Below, piece after piece: positions 32,667 to 42,823 of a stretch of 64,000 bases of DNA (positions are counted from its first letter, which is position 1; the number at the start of each line of letters is the position of its first letter). The stretch covers positions 36,663,264 to 36,727,263 of the forward strand of contig OZ020269.1 of the NCBI GenBank assembly GCA_963971225.1, written 5' to 3'. A program made the position numbers and the translations under genes. Origin of the DNA: Melieria omissa (lineage: Eukaryota; Arthropoda; Insecta; Diptera; Ulidiidae). Below the pieces are notes generated by a model. That model did no database searches. It worked only from the letters and a program-made list of their open reading frames with translations, and had not been told where the DNA came from.

Positions 32667-33480
32667 AGTATACATATATAGTAGATACGTAAATGCATTG
32701 ACCTTAGTTTGTCGGTTACATGCACAAGTGTGTTATTGTGTGGCCGACTATTTGGCATCCTATCAGCATCGATTTCCTTGAGCGCACTAAATATGTCGAA
32801 CTGCAGCAGGGGTGAGGTGGGGCGGCGGCGGGACGGAACGCTGATCATGAGTTAGTGACAGAATAATCGTGAGAGAGCGGTGCGGCGTGCCCGTGCACTT
32901 GTTTACAGCCAATATGAACAGCGAAGCTAAAAAGAAGCACCGACAACGACATTCTCAACACTTTCATTAATCGCACAATCCGAAATACTATGTGTGCGCT
33001 GCAAATTGCCTCGGTTATTTCATGCGCCTCACCTTCATATGATCGACGCATGCGAATGCGAAATTGTAATCATAAGCAACATGAAATGAGATTCAACTAA
33101 AAACAGACAACAAAAACACTAGTAGTCGGGATCCCGAGCTGCGGGCGTTTCACAAAGAAAAACAACAAACACAACTGATACTAATAGTGGTGATTGTCCG
33201 TGTAAAGGTGGCGTAGGCTGACAACAAATGCGCCGTAATTGTGATGACACCGCTCCATGCACTCTGACGAGTCGGACAACTTCCGCCATACGGTTGTCGA
33301 AATCACCGAGGTCTCTCCTTAGTCTGGCACAACTTCCGTTTTCTGGTTGCATGTTTCACATCGCGTGGGACAAGGCCCTGCCGAGTGGAGAACACATGCT
33401 AATAAAGTGTCAATCCGATAGGACCGTGACACACCCTACACCGGCACGCTACTAAGTTAATGTACTGAACTTGGATGGAA
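32667..33480. other. unassigned, moderately GC-rich DNA
   Basis: About 32800-33450 has higher GC than its surroundings. The frames at 33119-33352 (minus) and 33228-33455 (plus) overlap on opposite strands. I do not recognise either; retroelement debris is possible. Confidence 0.35.
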
Positions 33481-33481
33481 T

Positions 33482-34040
33482 CAACGGACTTTATTATTTA
33501 TTTATTATTTTCGGAACGTGGCTTTTAACACATTCAATCCTGTTAGATAAAGATAAAGTCTAATTGAGTTTTTTTTTTTGACTCGAACAAACGCGCAGGG
33601 GATGACCCTATTAATGCGAGGTATTGCGTTGGTTCAGAAAGGATATAAAGGTTAGGAGATAGGATTTTGAGAGAAGTGGTTATGGACTCTTGACTTGAAC
33701 CCACCGAGATCATAAGTGCTGGGGAAAATATCCGCAGGGAGACCATTCCACAACCGCGATGTACGGGCCAGAAACGAACCTTCTCTGGAGTGCGTAGTGC
33801 GCTGAATCATCGTTTCAACGTGGAATGCATGGGCGCCAGTGTTCAAACGGGTTGCCCGAGGGAATACCCGGAGTGATGACATCAAGCTGCTCATCCCCAC
33901 TGAGCAATTACCGAAAAAGTATCGGTAAAATAACACCACACATGCCACGTTTCGACGATGTTCTAAGGAGTCAATAGAGCTGGAGTTATTCCGATTCACG
34001 ATATTCCGGAAGAGACGAAATTGACAGAACTCAACTGATT
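33482..34040 (-). mobile_element. non-LTR retrotransposon, 5'-truncated 3' end
   Basis: Minus-strand frame from about 34035 to 33655 gives NSSSIDSLEHRRNVACVVLFYRYFFG and, after a gap, EGSFLARTSRLWNGLPADIFP, then DLGGFKSRVHNHF. This is the post-RT C-terminal tail seen in many insect LINE polyproteins (HRR-x-A-x5-FYRYFFG then TSRLWN-LP--IFP). It is followed on the minus strand by a short 3' UTR and an AATAAATAAATAATAAA-type tail. The RT domain is missing, as expected of 5' truncation during insertion. The LINE clade is uncertain (CR1- or Jockey-like). Confidence 0.7.
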
Positions 34041-34501
34041 AGAAATATAGTAAATACCGACCTTAAACATTGAAGGGTCGTGTTCGGGTGCACACACTCC
34101 GGGTGTAGGGTGTAAAACATCAACACAAAAAAAGTGCGTCGTAACCTTAAATTGAGTGGGGACGTACTCGTACAAGTACACACACTTATCGGAACATTTA
34201 TTTGTTGCACATTATGCATACATAAATACTCATTGCCGCTTTGCAATTTTTGTATTCAACGCTTCAAGTATGTGTTTTTATAAATTTGCACAGTCGAACC
34301 AAGTCACTTTTTTCATAGCATTTCTAATGAGCAATCATTTAATTGGTTTCCCGCGATTACATTACCCGATGACAACAAAAAACTATTGGTTTATTTAACT
34401 TTAAGCATATAAGATTGCTCTTTCAAATGCCACAAAGGTAGTACAACCGAAAATATTTAAAAAATATATATATATTATATATATATATAAATTATTATAT
34501 A
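34041..34501. other. unassigned AT-rich DNA with a TA-rich run
   Basis: No gene. It ends in a TATATA run (about 34464-34501) that forms the A|T insertion site of the Helitron. Confidence 0.4.
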
Positions 34502-35777
34502 TCTTATATATAAAATTCTCGTGTCACAGTGTTTGTTACCGTACTCCTCCGAAACGGCTTGACCGATTTTTATGAAATTTTACATGCATATTCAGTAGGT
34601 CTGAGAATCGGCTACTAACTATTTTTTATACCCCTAAGGGGCGTGGCACATTTTTATGACCCAATTATTCTGCTGAACTACAAGTCACAGAGGAATGAAA
34701 CTTAGCATGAACCTATCATGTAATCATATCTCTCGACAGACGGAATGAGGCGGGTTTTGGACAACGGGGCGTGGCACCACCCATACAAGCAAAATCTTTA
34801 AAATAGAATATCTTCGAAATTATAAGTAGCACAACATTAAAATTTAGTACCCCGTCGTCCCATAGATGAGTCATTCTAATGATAAGATTTTATGGGCGTT
34901 GGACAAGGGGCGTGGCACATTTTTTGTGACCCAAATATTTTGTTGAACTATAAGTCGCTCAGCAATGAAACTTAGTACGAACCTACCATTTATTCATATA
35001 TTTCGACAGAGGGAATGGGGCAAGTATTGGACGAGGGGGCGTGGCACCACCCATACAAGCAAAATCTTTAAAATAGAATATCTTCGAAATTATAAGTAGC
35101 ACAACATTAAAATTTAGTACCCCGTCGTCCCATAGATGAGTCATTCTAATGATAAGATTTTATGGGCGTTGGACAAGGGGCGTGGCATATTTTTTGTGAC
35201 CCAAATATTTTGCTGAACTATAAGTCGCTCAGCAATGAAACTTAGTACGAACCTACCATTTATTCATATATTTCGACAGAGGGAATGGGGCAAGTATTGG
35301 ACGAGGGGGCGTGGCACCACCCATACAAGCAAAATCTTTAAAATAGAATATCTTCGAAATTATAAGTAGCACAACATTAAAATTTAGTACCCGTCGTCCC
35401 ATAGATGAGTCATTCTACTGATAACATTTGATGGGCGTTGGCACATTTTTTGTGACCCAAATATTTTGCTGAACTATAAGTCGCTCAGCAATGAAACTTA
35501 GTACGGACCTACCATTTTTTCTTTTGACAGAGGGCATTGAACAAGAGGGCATGGCACCGCCCATATAATTTAAATCCGGTTCAAGCGCAGTCCATTTCTT
35601 TACTGAAACTTAACAGCAACATTGTTTATTTGTGGGCCTTGATTGCGTTAATCCTCCTCCTCTTCCTTCAGTTGGTTTTCATCGTCAATTTGCATCGCCA
35701 TAGATTCGCCACCTCGCGTATTTCATTATAAAAAAACAACAAATGTAGTGCGAGACAAAGTTCGCGGGGTCAGCTAG
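34502..35777 (+). mobile_element. Helitron, non-autonomous, copy H1
   Basis: Starts TCTTATATATAAAATTCTCG after an A and ends GGTCAGCTAG before a T, the 5'-TC...CTRR-3' and A|T insertion signature of Helitrons. A short hairpin (TGCGA, 8-base loop, TCGCG) lies about 10 bases before the terminal CTAG. There are no inverted repeats, no target duplication and no Rep/helicase sequence. Much of the body is a 270-bp tandem array. Confidence 0.85.
34630..35570 (+). repeat. 270-bp tandem array inside Helitron H1
   Basis: The phrase CCATACAAGCAAAATC recurs at 34781, 35051 and 35321, an exact 270-base period, with a fourth degenerate and shortened unit after 35400. Each unit contains GGGGCGTGGCAC twice, and the two complete internal units are nearly identical by eye. 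Confidence 0.9.
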
Positions 35778-36297
35778 TCTTATATATAAAATTCTCGTGT
35801 AACAATGTTAGTTACCATACTCCTCCGAAACGGCTTGACCGATTTTTATGAATATTCAGAAGGTCTGAGAATCGGCTACTATGTATTTTTCATACCCTTA
35901 AGGGGCGTGGCACACTTTTTGTGAACCAATTATTCTGCTGAACTATAAGTCACCAGCAATGAAACTTAGAACGAACCTGTCCCTCGACACAAGGAATGGG
36001 ACGGATTTTTAACAAGGGGGCGTGTCACCGCCCATACAACTCAAATCTTTTATATGAAATAGCTTCGGAATTGTAAGCCGAACAGCGTTGAAAGTCAGTG
36101 TACCGTGGTCTCATAGATGTGTTATTCTACTGATAAGAATTTATCGGCGTTAGAAAAAGGGCGTGGCTCATTTTTTATGACCCAGCATTTCCGTAAGTCG
36201 CACATCAATGAAACTTTGTACGAACTTACCACTTAGTCGCACAATTCGACTAGAAAAAAGTTGTGAGGATTAGATAAAGGGGCGTGGTACCGCCTAC

Positions 36298-36335
<38 letters not shown>

Positions 36336-38037
36336 GTTATTTGTCCTGACTGACGGACTGCCCAGCCCAGCTCAAACCGATGAAGCTACTAACGTGAAAT
36401 TTGAACTGTTGGTACATCTTAAAGAATGAACGTCCGCTAACACGGGATTTTTCGAAAACCGGGGTCTAATGATTTCGAATTTGGTGAAAATACTCGAAAT
36501 CAAAAATAATTCGAGACGTATTTTATAATTCTTCGAATACCAAAATTTAACTGGGCCAACAATGGGTTAAGGTTTGTTTAAGGGAAGACTCCGAAAAAAA
36601 TGAACAGATGATCTATTGACTTCAAACATTGTAAAATTACTTGAAATAAAAAAATTAGAAACGTGTTTCCTATTACACTGCACAACAGCATGTCTGTTGC
36701 ATGCAGTTTTTTACATGAATCTGAATCGTTTTTCCACGCTGTTTTCAAAACCATACTCCGTTTTTATGTAACAGCTCTAGTTTTTGCAAAAAATGGGCGT
36801 GTCACTTTTTTGAATTTTCCTCGGCTTTTTTCTCGTTTTCGACTGTTATTTCTGAACCAATAATCCTATCGACATTATTTTTATATCGTTGCACTTACAA
36901 CATTTCACGCCATCTTTCCTGACATTCATCAATTTTATGCGTTCTAAATGGGCGTGGTAATAAGGTTTCAAAGTAAGAAAATATTGAATTTCAAGGCGTT
37001 TTTTCTGATGGCGAAAATTGTACAGATGTTTCATAAATCAAGTTTCGAAGTATATGAATATCTTAAGAAGAAACATCAAGCAATACAACACAGCCAAATT
37101 ATTTATCGGAATACACATTCGCGTCGAAATAATAACAAAACTTTACCATAGCGATTTTCATCTCTTTCATACTTTTTCCTATAAATTTTCCTAATAAATT
37201 TTTTCCAACTTTGAGGTCCAATTACCGCGGCATTTTAACATTTATAAAAATAAGTTGCATCGGAAAAGAAGCCGTGCGGTGTTGTTAATGCGATAAGGTG
37301 AAAATCATGTGAATCGGTTTTTTGGTTTAGAAACTACGATCGAAAATATGGAAAAAGTAGAGGAAAAACTGAAAAAATGACAGGGTACCTATATCTCACA
37401 AACTAGAGCTGCTAGAAAAAATCGGAGGGTAGATTCGGAATCAGCGCACCCAAATTAGTAAGAAACAGTAGAAGAACTCCATGCAACAGAAAAAAAGTGT
37501 TTTTTTGTTGCGCTGTGTTATTTTCAAAATGGGTTAATCGTATGTATGGAGAAACAAGCCTTTTAACTTCAAACTTGATGAAAGTACTTCAAATGAAAAA
37601 TCGATACGTGATATTCATTTTTCCGAATATCAAAGACGGGGTCAGCGACGGGTTAAACGTTTGTGGGGATAAATTGTGAAAAACATGATTGCCTTCAAAC
37701 TTGGTGGAAGTATTCTTAGTTAGGAATAATTTGACACGTGTTTTGACTTTTTTCACTTGGGGAATCCAGAAATAATAAAAACTTGCTTTTCCTTTTTTTT
37801 GGAAAAGGGTTAAGAATTTGGTTAGATATGATGTTACTTTTGTTTAAATGTGAAAACACATGATTTTTCAAAAGGCCTATTGACTTAACAATTTTTGGAA
37901 ACACTTGAAATCAAAGATAATTAGACACATGTTTTTTTGTTGTTTTTAATCAAAATCTGACGGGGTCAACAATGGGTTAAGAATTTGTATCGGGGGAAAC
38001 AAGAGAACTTGCGTGCAAAGCCGCAGGGCCCAGCTAG
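35778..38037 (+). mobile_element. Helitron, non-autonomous, copy H2 (tandem with H1)
   Basis: Begins TCTTATATATAAAATTCTCG immediately after H1's CTAG and ends GGGCCCAGCTAG before a T. About 130 bp of the 5' end matches H1 closely. The 3' end has a TGCG...CGCA hairpin about 10 bases before CTAG. The interior contains several diverged units of the 'ttgacttcaaa-ttggtgaaaatactt' repeat. No helicase or Rep sequence. Confidence 0.8.
36298..36332. repeat. (TA)n microsatellite
   Basis: An uninterrupted TA dinucleotide run inside Helitron H2. Confidence 0.95.
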
Positions 38038-38897
38038 TATTATATATATTTAATATATTTAAATATTGAGTTAAAATAACATTATTACATATGAACCCTT
38101 ATAAACTATTTATTAACCCCTTCACGACCAATTCAAAAACGCTGCCTATTGTTTAATTTTTGACGTGTTTTCGCCCCTCGATCAACGATTGAACGATTGT
38201 TCATGAAACGCTCATGGAATTCCCATTTTGTGTTTTTAAACCACCTTTGATTTTAGGCGAACCGTACAAACTAATAATTACACAGGGCAACAAATTTCGA
38301 CTTTCGGTCGGCTTTTCTGGGTTTGACATCAATTCTAGGGTAATTAGGGTGCGCTGATTTCGAATCCGCAAACCGTTTTTAAAACTTAGTTTCCGTTTTC
38401 GCAAAAAATGGGCGTATCACTTTTTCGGATTTCCTGACTTTTTCACGTTTAGGGTTGTAATTTTTAAACCAATAAACCAGTTGGCGTGATTTTCAGTTTG
38501 TGGCATTTACAACACCTCGCGGCTACTATTCCAATGTAATTTAATTTACTATTCCAATGTAATTTTAATTTAATTTTTAAAAATCCGCGGTAATTGGACC
38601 TCAAAGTCGGAAAATATGGAATTTCAAGGCGTTTTCTTTGATGTTAAAAAACATGCACATGAGGTGCCGTTCACTTGACGAAACCAAACATTCATTGTTA
38701 TTGTAAAGAACGTGAATGCTCAAAAAAAAACAATTCGAAGGGTGAAAAAAACAAAAATATTCGTTATATCGCTTAGCAATTTTTACATTCGTTCATAATA
38801 TAGAACAATCAATGGACAAAATTTGGCCGTACGTTAAATGGAAAGTTCGTTATACTGGACGTCTACTGTGTTACATAATAGTGGAGTTCACTCTGCA
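38038..38897. other. unassigned DNA, partly Helitron-like
   Basis: No gene. TTAACCCCTTCACGACC at about 38113 resembles the start of a TTAA element, but no partner end was found. Phrases such as 'aaaaatgggcgt' (38405) are shared with Helitron H2. Confidence 0.35.
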
Positions 38898-39010
38898 TAG
38901 CATTTTAGGTGTAAAGTTGCTATCGTATCAATCAGTCCCGACAACTACTTTCGAAAACATTACGAAAATTTAAAAATTGCTACGATAGCAACTTTACAGC
39001 AAAAATGCTA
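38898..39010. repeat. 113-bp hairpin element
   Basis: The left arm TAGCATTTTAGGTGTAAAG..., continuing through TTGCTATCGTA to about 38929, pairs with a right arm ending ...CAACTTTACAGCAAAAATGCTA. The arms are about 32 bases with roughly three mismatches, around a 50-base loop. Confidence 0.7.
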
Positions 39011-39041
39011 TATTTATCCCATCACTGCTAATGCTGCTATA

Positions 39042-39684
39042 CACCCAACTCGTTTTTACACGGTAGATACGTTCCTTAGAAAAGCGTGCAAAAAAACGTG
39101 TAAATAAATACATGCGATATATGCTAAATTTGAAGGTATGTTCCAGAATTAAAAAAAATCGTGTAAGATGAAAAAACTCAAAATATTAAAAAAAAACGTG
39201 CAAAAGAATTAATAATGAAATCTATATTACATAAGTATTTATAAAACTAAACAATCAATTTTTATTACAAAAAAGTTAAAATTAGTTTACAGTGAAAATT
39301 GAATCCATAAGTACAAAACAAATAAAAATGAAAATTAGGAACAAAAATCAATTTTGCAACTATTCATCGCTACTTGATAACAAGCGCGCACATTTATTAT
39401 TTTTTTAATAAGGGTACTGTAAAAACGATGTAAAATAATATTGCTTATAGAACTTTTGTAAGCAGAAAATTTAACACAACAAGTCGGGTATTCCCCGTAA
39501 AGTAAACAAGCCATGAAGTCGAGTTGCCGTATAGATACGTTTCTGAAAGACACTGTCAAAATTAAAATAAAATTGGGATTCGTGCTAGAACAAAAAAATC
39601 GCGTAAATTTTATTTATTTTTATTGGCGAACCGCGTTATTTCAAAATCGTGTAAAAAAAGACCGTGTACAAAAAGAGTTGAGTG
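39042..39684. mobile_element. TA-flanked TIR element, non-autonomous
   Basis: Ends CACCCAACTCGTTTTTACAC (39042) and CACTCAACTCTTTTTGTACAC (read inward from 39684) are flanked by TA (39040-39041, 39685-39686). The word CGTGTAAA, or CGTGCAAA, recurs several times in the interior. No transposase; Tc1/mariner-type by its TA target. Confidence 0.6.
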
Positions 39685-39686
39685 TA

Positions 39687-40732
39687 AATAAAAAAAAAAC
39701 ATTATTGACTGAATTAACTAAATTTGTTCGTTAATTTTTTCCCTCTCACATATTGTGTAACCAAAATTTGTAATGTACTTACTTTTAATTTTTTAATGAA
39801 AAAAAATTAATAATATTTTTTTATTTGCTCGCAAAATTTTTACTTACATTTTTTACGTGTAGATGAACAGTGCGGGGACTTTTACTGCAAATCGCCAAGG
39901 TGACAAAGTCTGCCAAGGAAAACGAAAAGTGAGCTGGCATCCTCGCCAATTGCCACCAGATCCCTCTGGCGCCGGCACGGCGTACAGCTTAATTTGGTTA
40001 GCGTATGAACACAAAAGCTTTCTAGCTTTCACTGCACACCAGCAGATGGCAGCATCAACCATAATTAGTGTACTTTGCTAATTGCCACACAAAAATGGCG
40101 GCGACTGTAATAGCATGGATTCGGGACAAACACAGGATTAATTGTTTAGTGGCCAAGCCTGAAATCTGAGTTGAAAAATCGTCCAGCTCAATCGGATACT
40201 GATTACGTAAAAGATCATGTCAATGCATATTTGTCTGGACAAAGAAAGCAAGAAAACATTTAAGCGATTTATGAAAATTAACATATTATTTTTTTCATGT
40301 CATGTATAAAAACTTATTTTTGCATATTTTCGGTTAAATGCTCGAGTTTAAAACAAGCATATGTATTAAATTTCAGCTATAAATGCATGTTTTTTGTTTA
40401 ACGCATAGCTAGTGTTATTACTTTTTCTAATAAAGAGACAAAGTTTTACATCAAACATCTTGCTTTGCGGCATTTTTAAATTGAGTATTTTCTACTTAGT
40501 TTTACTTCTTATGATGCAGTAAAAAATGTTCCATTTTTTTACAGTATATTCTCGAATTTTAGGTATTTGGGTATTTTACATTTGGGTATTTTAGATTTTA
40601 CTTATTAATTTAGTTATAAAAGCTCGTTATTTGAAACCTCCATCGGGCATATGCAATAATTGACTGCCTAGATATAAAAAAACAAAGTGAAATAGACAAG
40701 AACAACATACATAAACAATATACATATGTACA
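39687..40732. other. unassigned DNA
   Basis: About 39860-40080 is a GC-richer patch with a short open frame on each strand and no recognisable motif. The rest is AT-rich and featureless. Confidence 0.35.
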
Positions 40733-40835
40733 TTCAGAATAAGTTTGCGTACAGGCAAGTCAAAACTATTTTATGATTAATTTTGACCTCAAAAATGGGT
40801 TCTCTGTTTATAAAAACGTATCCAAATTTTTCATA

Positions 40836-41742
40836 CATTGTGACCGAAAAGTTTCCGGAAATTCTCATTTAAAATTCGCGCGCTGTATATTTTTCGATAT
40901 TTTAAGTTTCTGTAGGTTGGTAGCACTGTCCTTAATTACTATGCCAAAAATGAGCGCGATCTGTCAAACAGTTTGTTTACGGCAGCTGTTGAAACCAGTT
41001 CACCTCAGTAGTGCGTTGCGATTTTGTTGAGAATTTTCTTCAAAATGAGTACCGTGAACAGGTCTCTTTGGGCGTGCTTGATCGTGCCAATTCCGATCCA
41101 ACTTTCATGGAACGCATCATAACTGGTGACGAGACATGGGTCTACGAGTACGACGTGCAAACAAGCCAACAATCATCGGAATGGAGAGGAAAAGACGAGC
41201 CGAAACCGAAAAAACCACGCCAAAGTCGCTCGAAAATCAAGGTAATGCTGATTGTTTTCTTCGATATTCGTGGTGTGGTGCATCATGAATTCGTCCCTGA
41301 AGGACAAACAGTCGGTAAAGACTATTATTTGACTGTTTTAAGACGTTTGCGTGAAAATATGGAAGGATAATTCATGGATTTTTCATGACGATAATGCTCC
41401 CTCGCACCGAGCCAACATTATCAACGATTTTAAGGCCAAACATTCAATAAATACCATCGAACAGCCACCGTATTCACCTGATCTTGACTTTTTCCTGTTT
41501 CCCAAACTCAAATTACCACTCAGAGGAACGCGTTTTGAATCCATAGAAGACGTAAAACAGAGAGGGAACTCAAAGCCATACCGGAAAGCGCCTATAAAAA
41601 ATGTTTTGATGATTGGAAGAAACGTTGGCGTATGTGTATCGCTTCTAATGGAGCATATTTTGAAGGAGATAAAATAAATATTGATGAAGATTAAGAATTT
41701 TGCGTTTTATTTAAAATTTCCGGAAACTTTTCGGTCACAAGG
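40836..41742 (+). mobile_element. mariner-like element nested in Tc1-like copy 2
   Basis: Ends CATTGTGACCGAAAAGTTTC and CCTTGTGACCGAAAAGTTTC (read inward) are flanked by TA. The empty site is visible in copy 1 at about 26935-26950 (tttttcatatatgctttaac). It is 907 bp and missing the transposase N-terminus. Confidence 0.9.
41020..41677 (+). pseudogene. mariner-like transposase, broken
   Basis: The 5' DNA-binding region is deleted. The remaining frame gives GDETWVYEYDVQTSQQSSEW with the first catalytic Asp, then KVMLIVFFDIRGVVHHEFVP. A frameshift near 41360 leads to WIFHDDNAPSHRAN with the second Asp. The block around the third is PPYSPDLDFFLFPKL, where related elements have about three more residues (usually APA or APS) between DL and DFFLF, so it carries a small in-frame deletion. 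Later frameshifts end the protein early. Confidence 0.85.
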
Positions 41743-42349
41743 TATATGCCTTAACTGCACTTTTTGTTCTGTTTTAGATGAATTAAAATAATAATTTTCC
41801 AAGTATTCGTATTTATTGACAGTATTGAGTATACTGTACAGAATAAGTTTGCGTACAAAATTAATATCAGGAATTTCCGGTTATGCTTTTTATTTTTTTT
41901 TTGAAAATTTGTATTCCGTTGAACAGTAAAAGGACTTGTAAATTATTTGGAACCGTATATGTGCTTGAAATTTTATAGAAAGCAATAGAATCCAACAGAA
42001 AAAATTAAAAATGGATAAAAGGATAATCTTACTAAAACTTTCCAAAATTGACAAAAAAATTGCATGAAATTAGGGAAACTTTTGGGAGAGCACATTCGTC
42101 TTTCCAAAAACTCATCTTAAATCTCGAAAACAAAACAGAAAATCTTGCTTAGTTACTACGATCCATTTTCGTAAGCTACCCGAGCAAGAGAATTAGATTG
42201 TTTGCGAAGATTGCATCATAATCTAAGGCTAGTTGCATCCAATATCTTCAGAAATGTACAGAAATATTTTATAAAACCCAATAGCAGTGACTTTATAAGA
42301 AAAGTCCTGACAAAAACCATATTTGCCCTACATAACAGCATGTAAGAAG

Positions 42350-42668
42350 CCCACAGTTGGTTAATGCGTTGGACCGCGAGTCGAAGGCAGCGACCCAGGT
42401 TCAAATACTGCCTGTAATAACACCTAAAAAAAATAACGGGAAAACTCGTTTTCTCTTTCGGTGGCTGTCCTCTCAGCTGGAAATGGCAAACCTCTGAGAG
42501 TAAAAATTGCTTATGAAAGAGCTCCCAACCTGCCGTTCGGAACCGGCATAAAACTGTAGGTCACTTCCACCCGCGTACAAATTCACACGCACAACACGGG
42601 TGGTTACGGGAAGCTAGGCCTTAGTCTCGCGTAAGCGGGCTGTCGTGCCAGTCAATTATTATTATTAA
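42350..42668 (+). mobile_element. SINE with tRNA-like promoter boxes, copy A
   Basis: An A-box-like CCCACAGTTGGTTAATGCG at about 42351 and a B-box-like GGTTCAAATAC at 42399 have the spacing of an internal RNA polymerase III promoter. The intervening sequence (GTTGGACCGCGAGTC) looks like a tRNA anticodon arm. A body of about 250 bp follows, from 'gtaataacacctaaa' to 'gctgtcgtgcca', then a tail of ATT repeats (42655-42667). The body is shared with copy B at 24363-24675. No clear flanking direct repeat was seen for this copy; it abuts the broken end of Tc1-like copy 2. Confidence 0.8.
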
Positions 42669-42823
42669 ATGACGTAAAATTTTGGGTAATCTTGAAAATG
42701 TTGAAGCTAAAATCAGTAATAACTGTAATCCCGATGCTCGAGCATTTCTGACAATTTGAAGTCAGATCAAAATTCTGCCATTGAGCAATTAGGCGCATAA
42801 AAGATGTACCTATCCTCGAGTCT

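Larger units (their letters stand above)
40733..42349 (+). mobile_element. Tc1-like transposon, copy 2, 3'-incomplete
   Basis: From CAGAATAAGTTTGCGTACAG at about 40735 onward it parallels copy 1 (26834-28893): the same 5' region, the MDKRIILLKLSKIDKK start near 42010, and the same run to 'acataacagcatgtaag' at 42347. It lacks the insertion found in copy 1 at 27394-27922 but carries its own mariner at 40836-41742. Its 3' part is missing where the SINE at 42350 begins. Confidence 0.8.

Noticed and set aside
34630..35570. CRISPR-like array
   Set aside because: The 270-base units abut without spacers and lie inside a eukaryotic Helitron.
42350..42425. Functional tRNA gene
   Set aside because: A and B boxes are present but the acceptor stem does not close and the sequence continues into a repeated SINE body.
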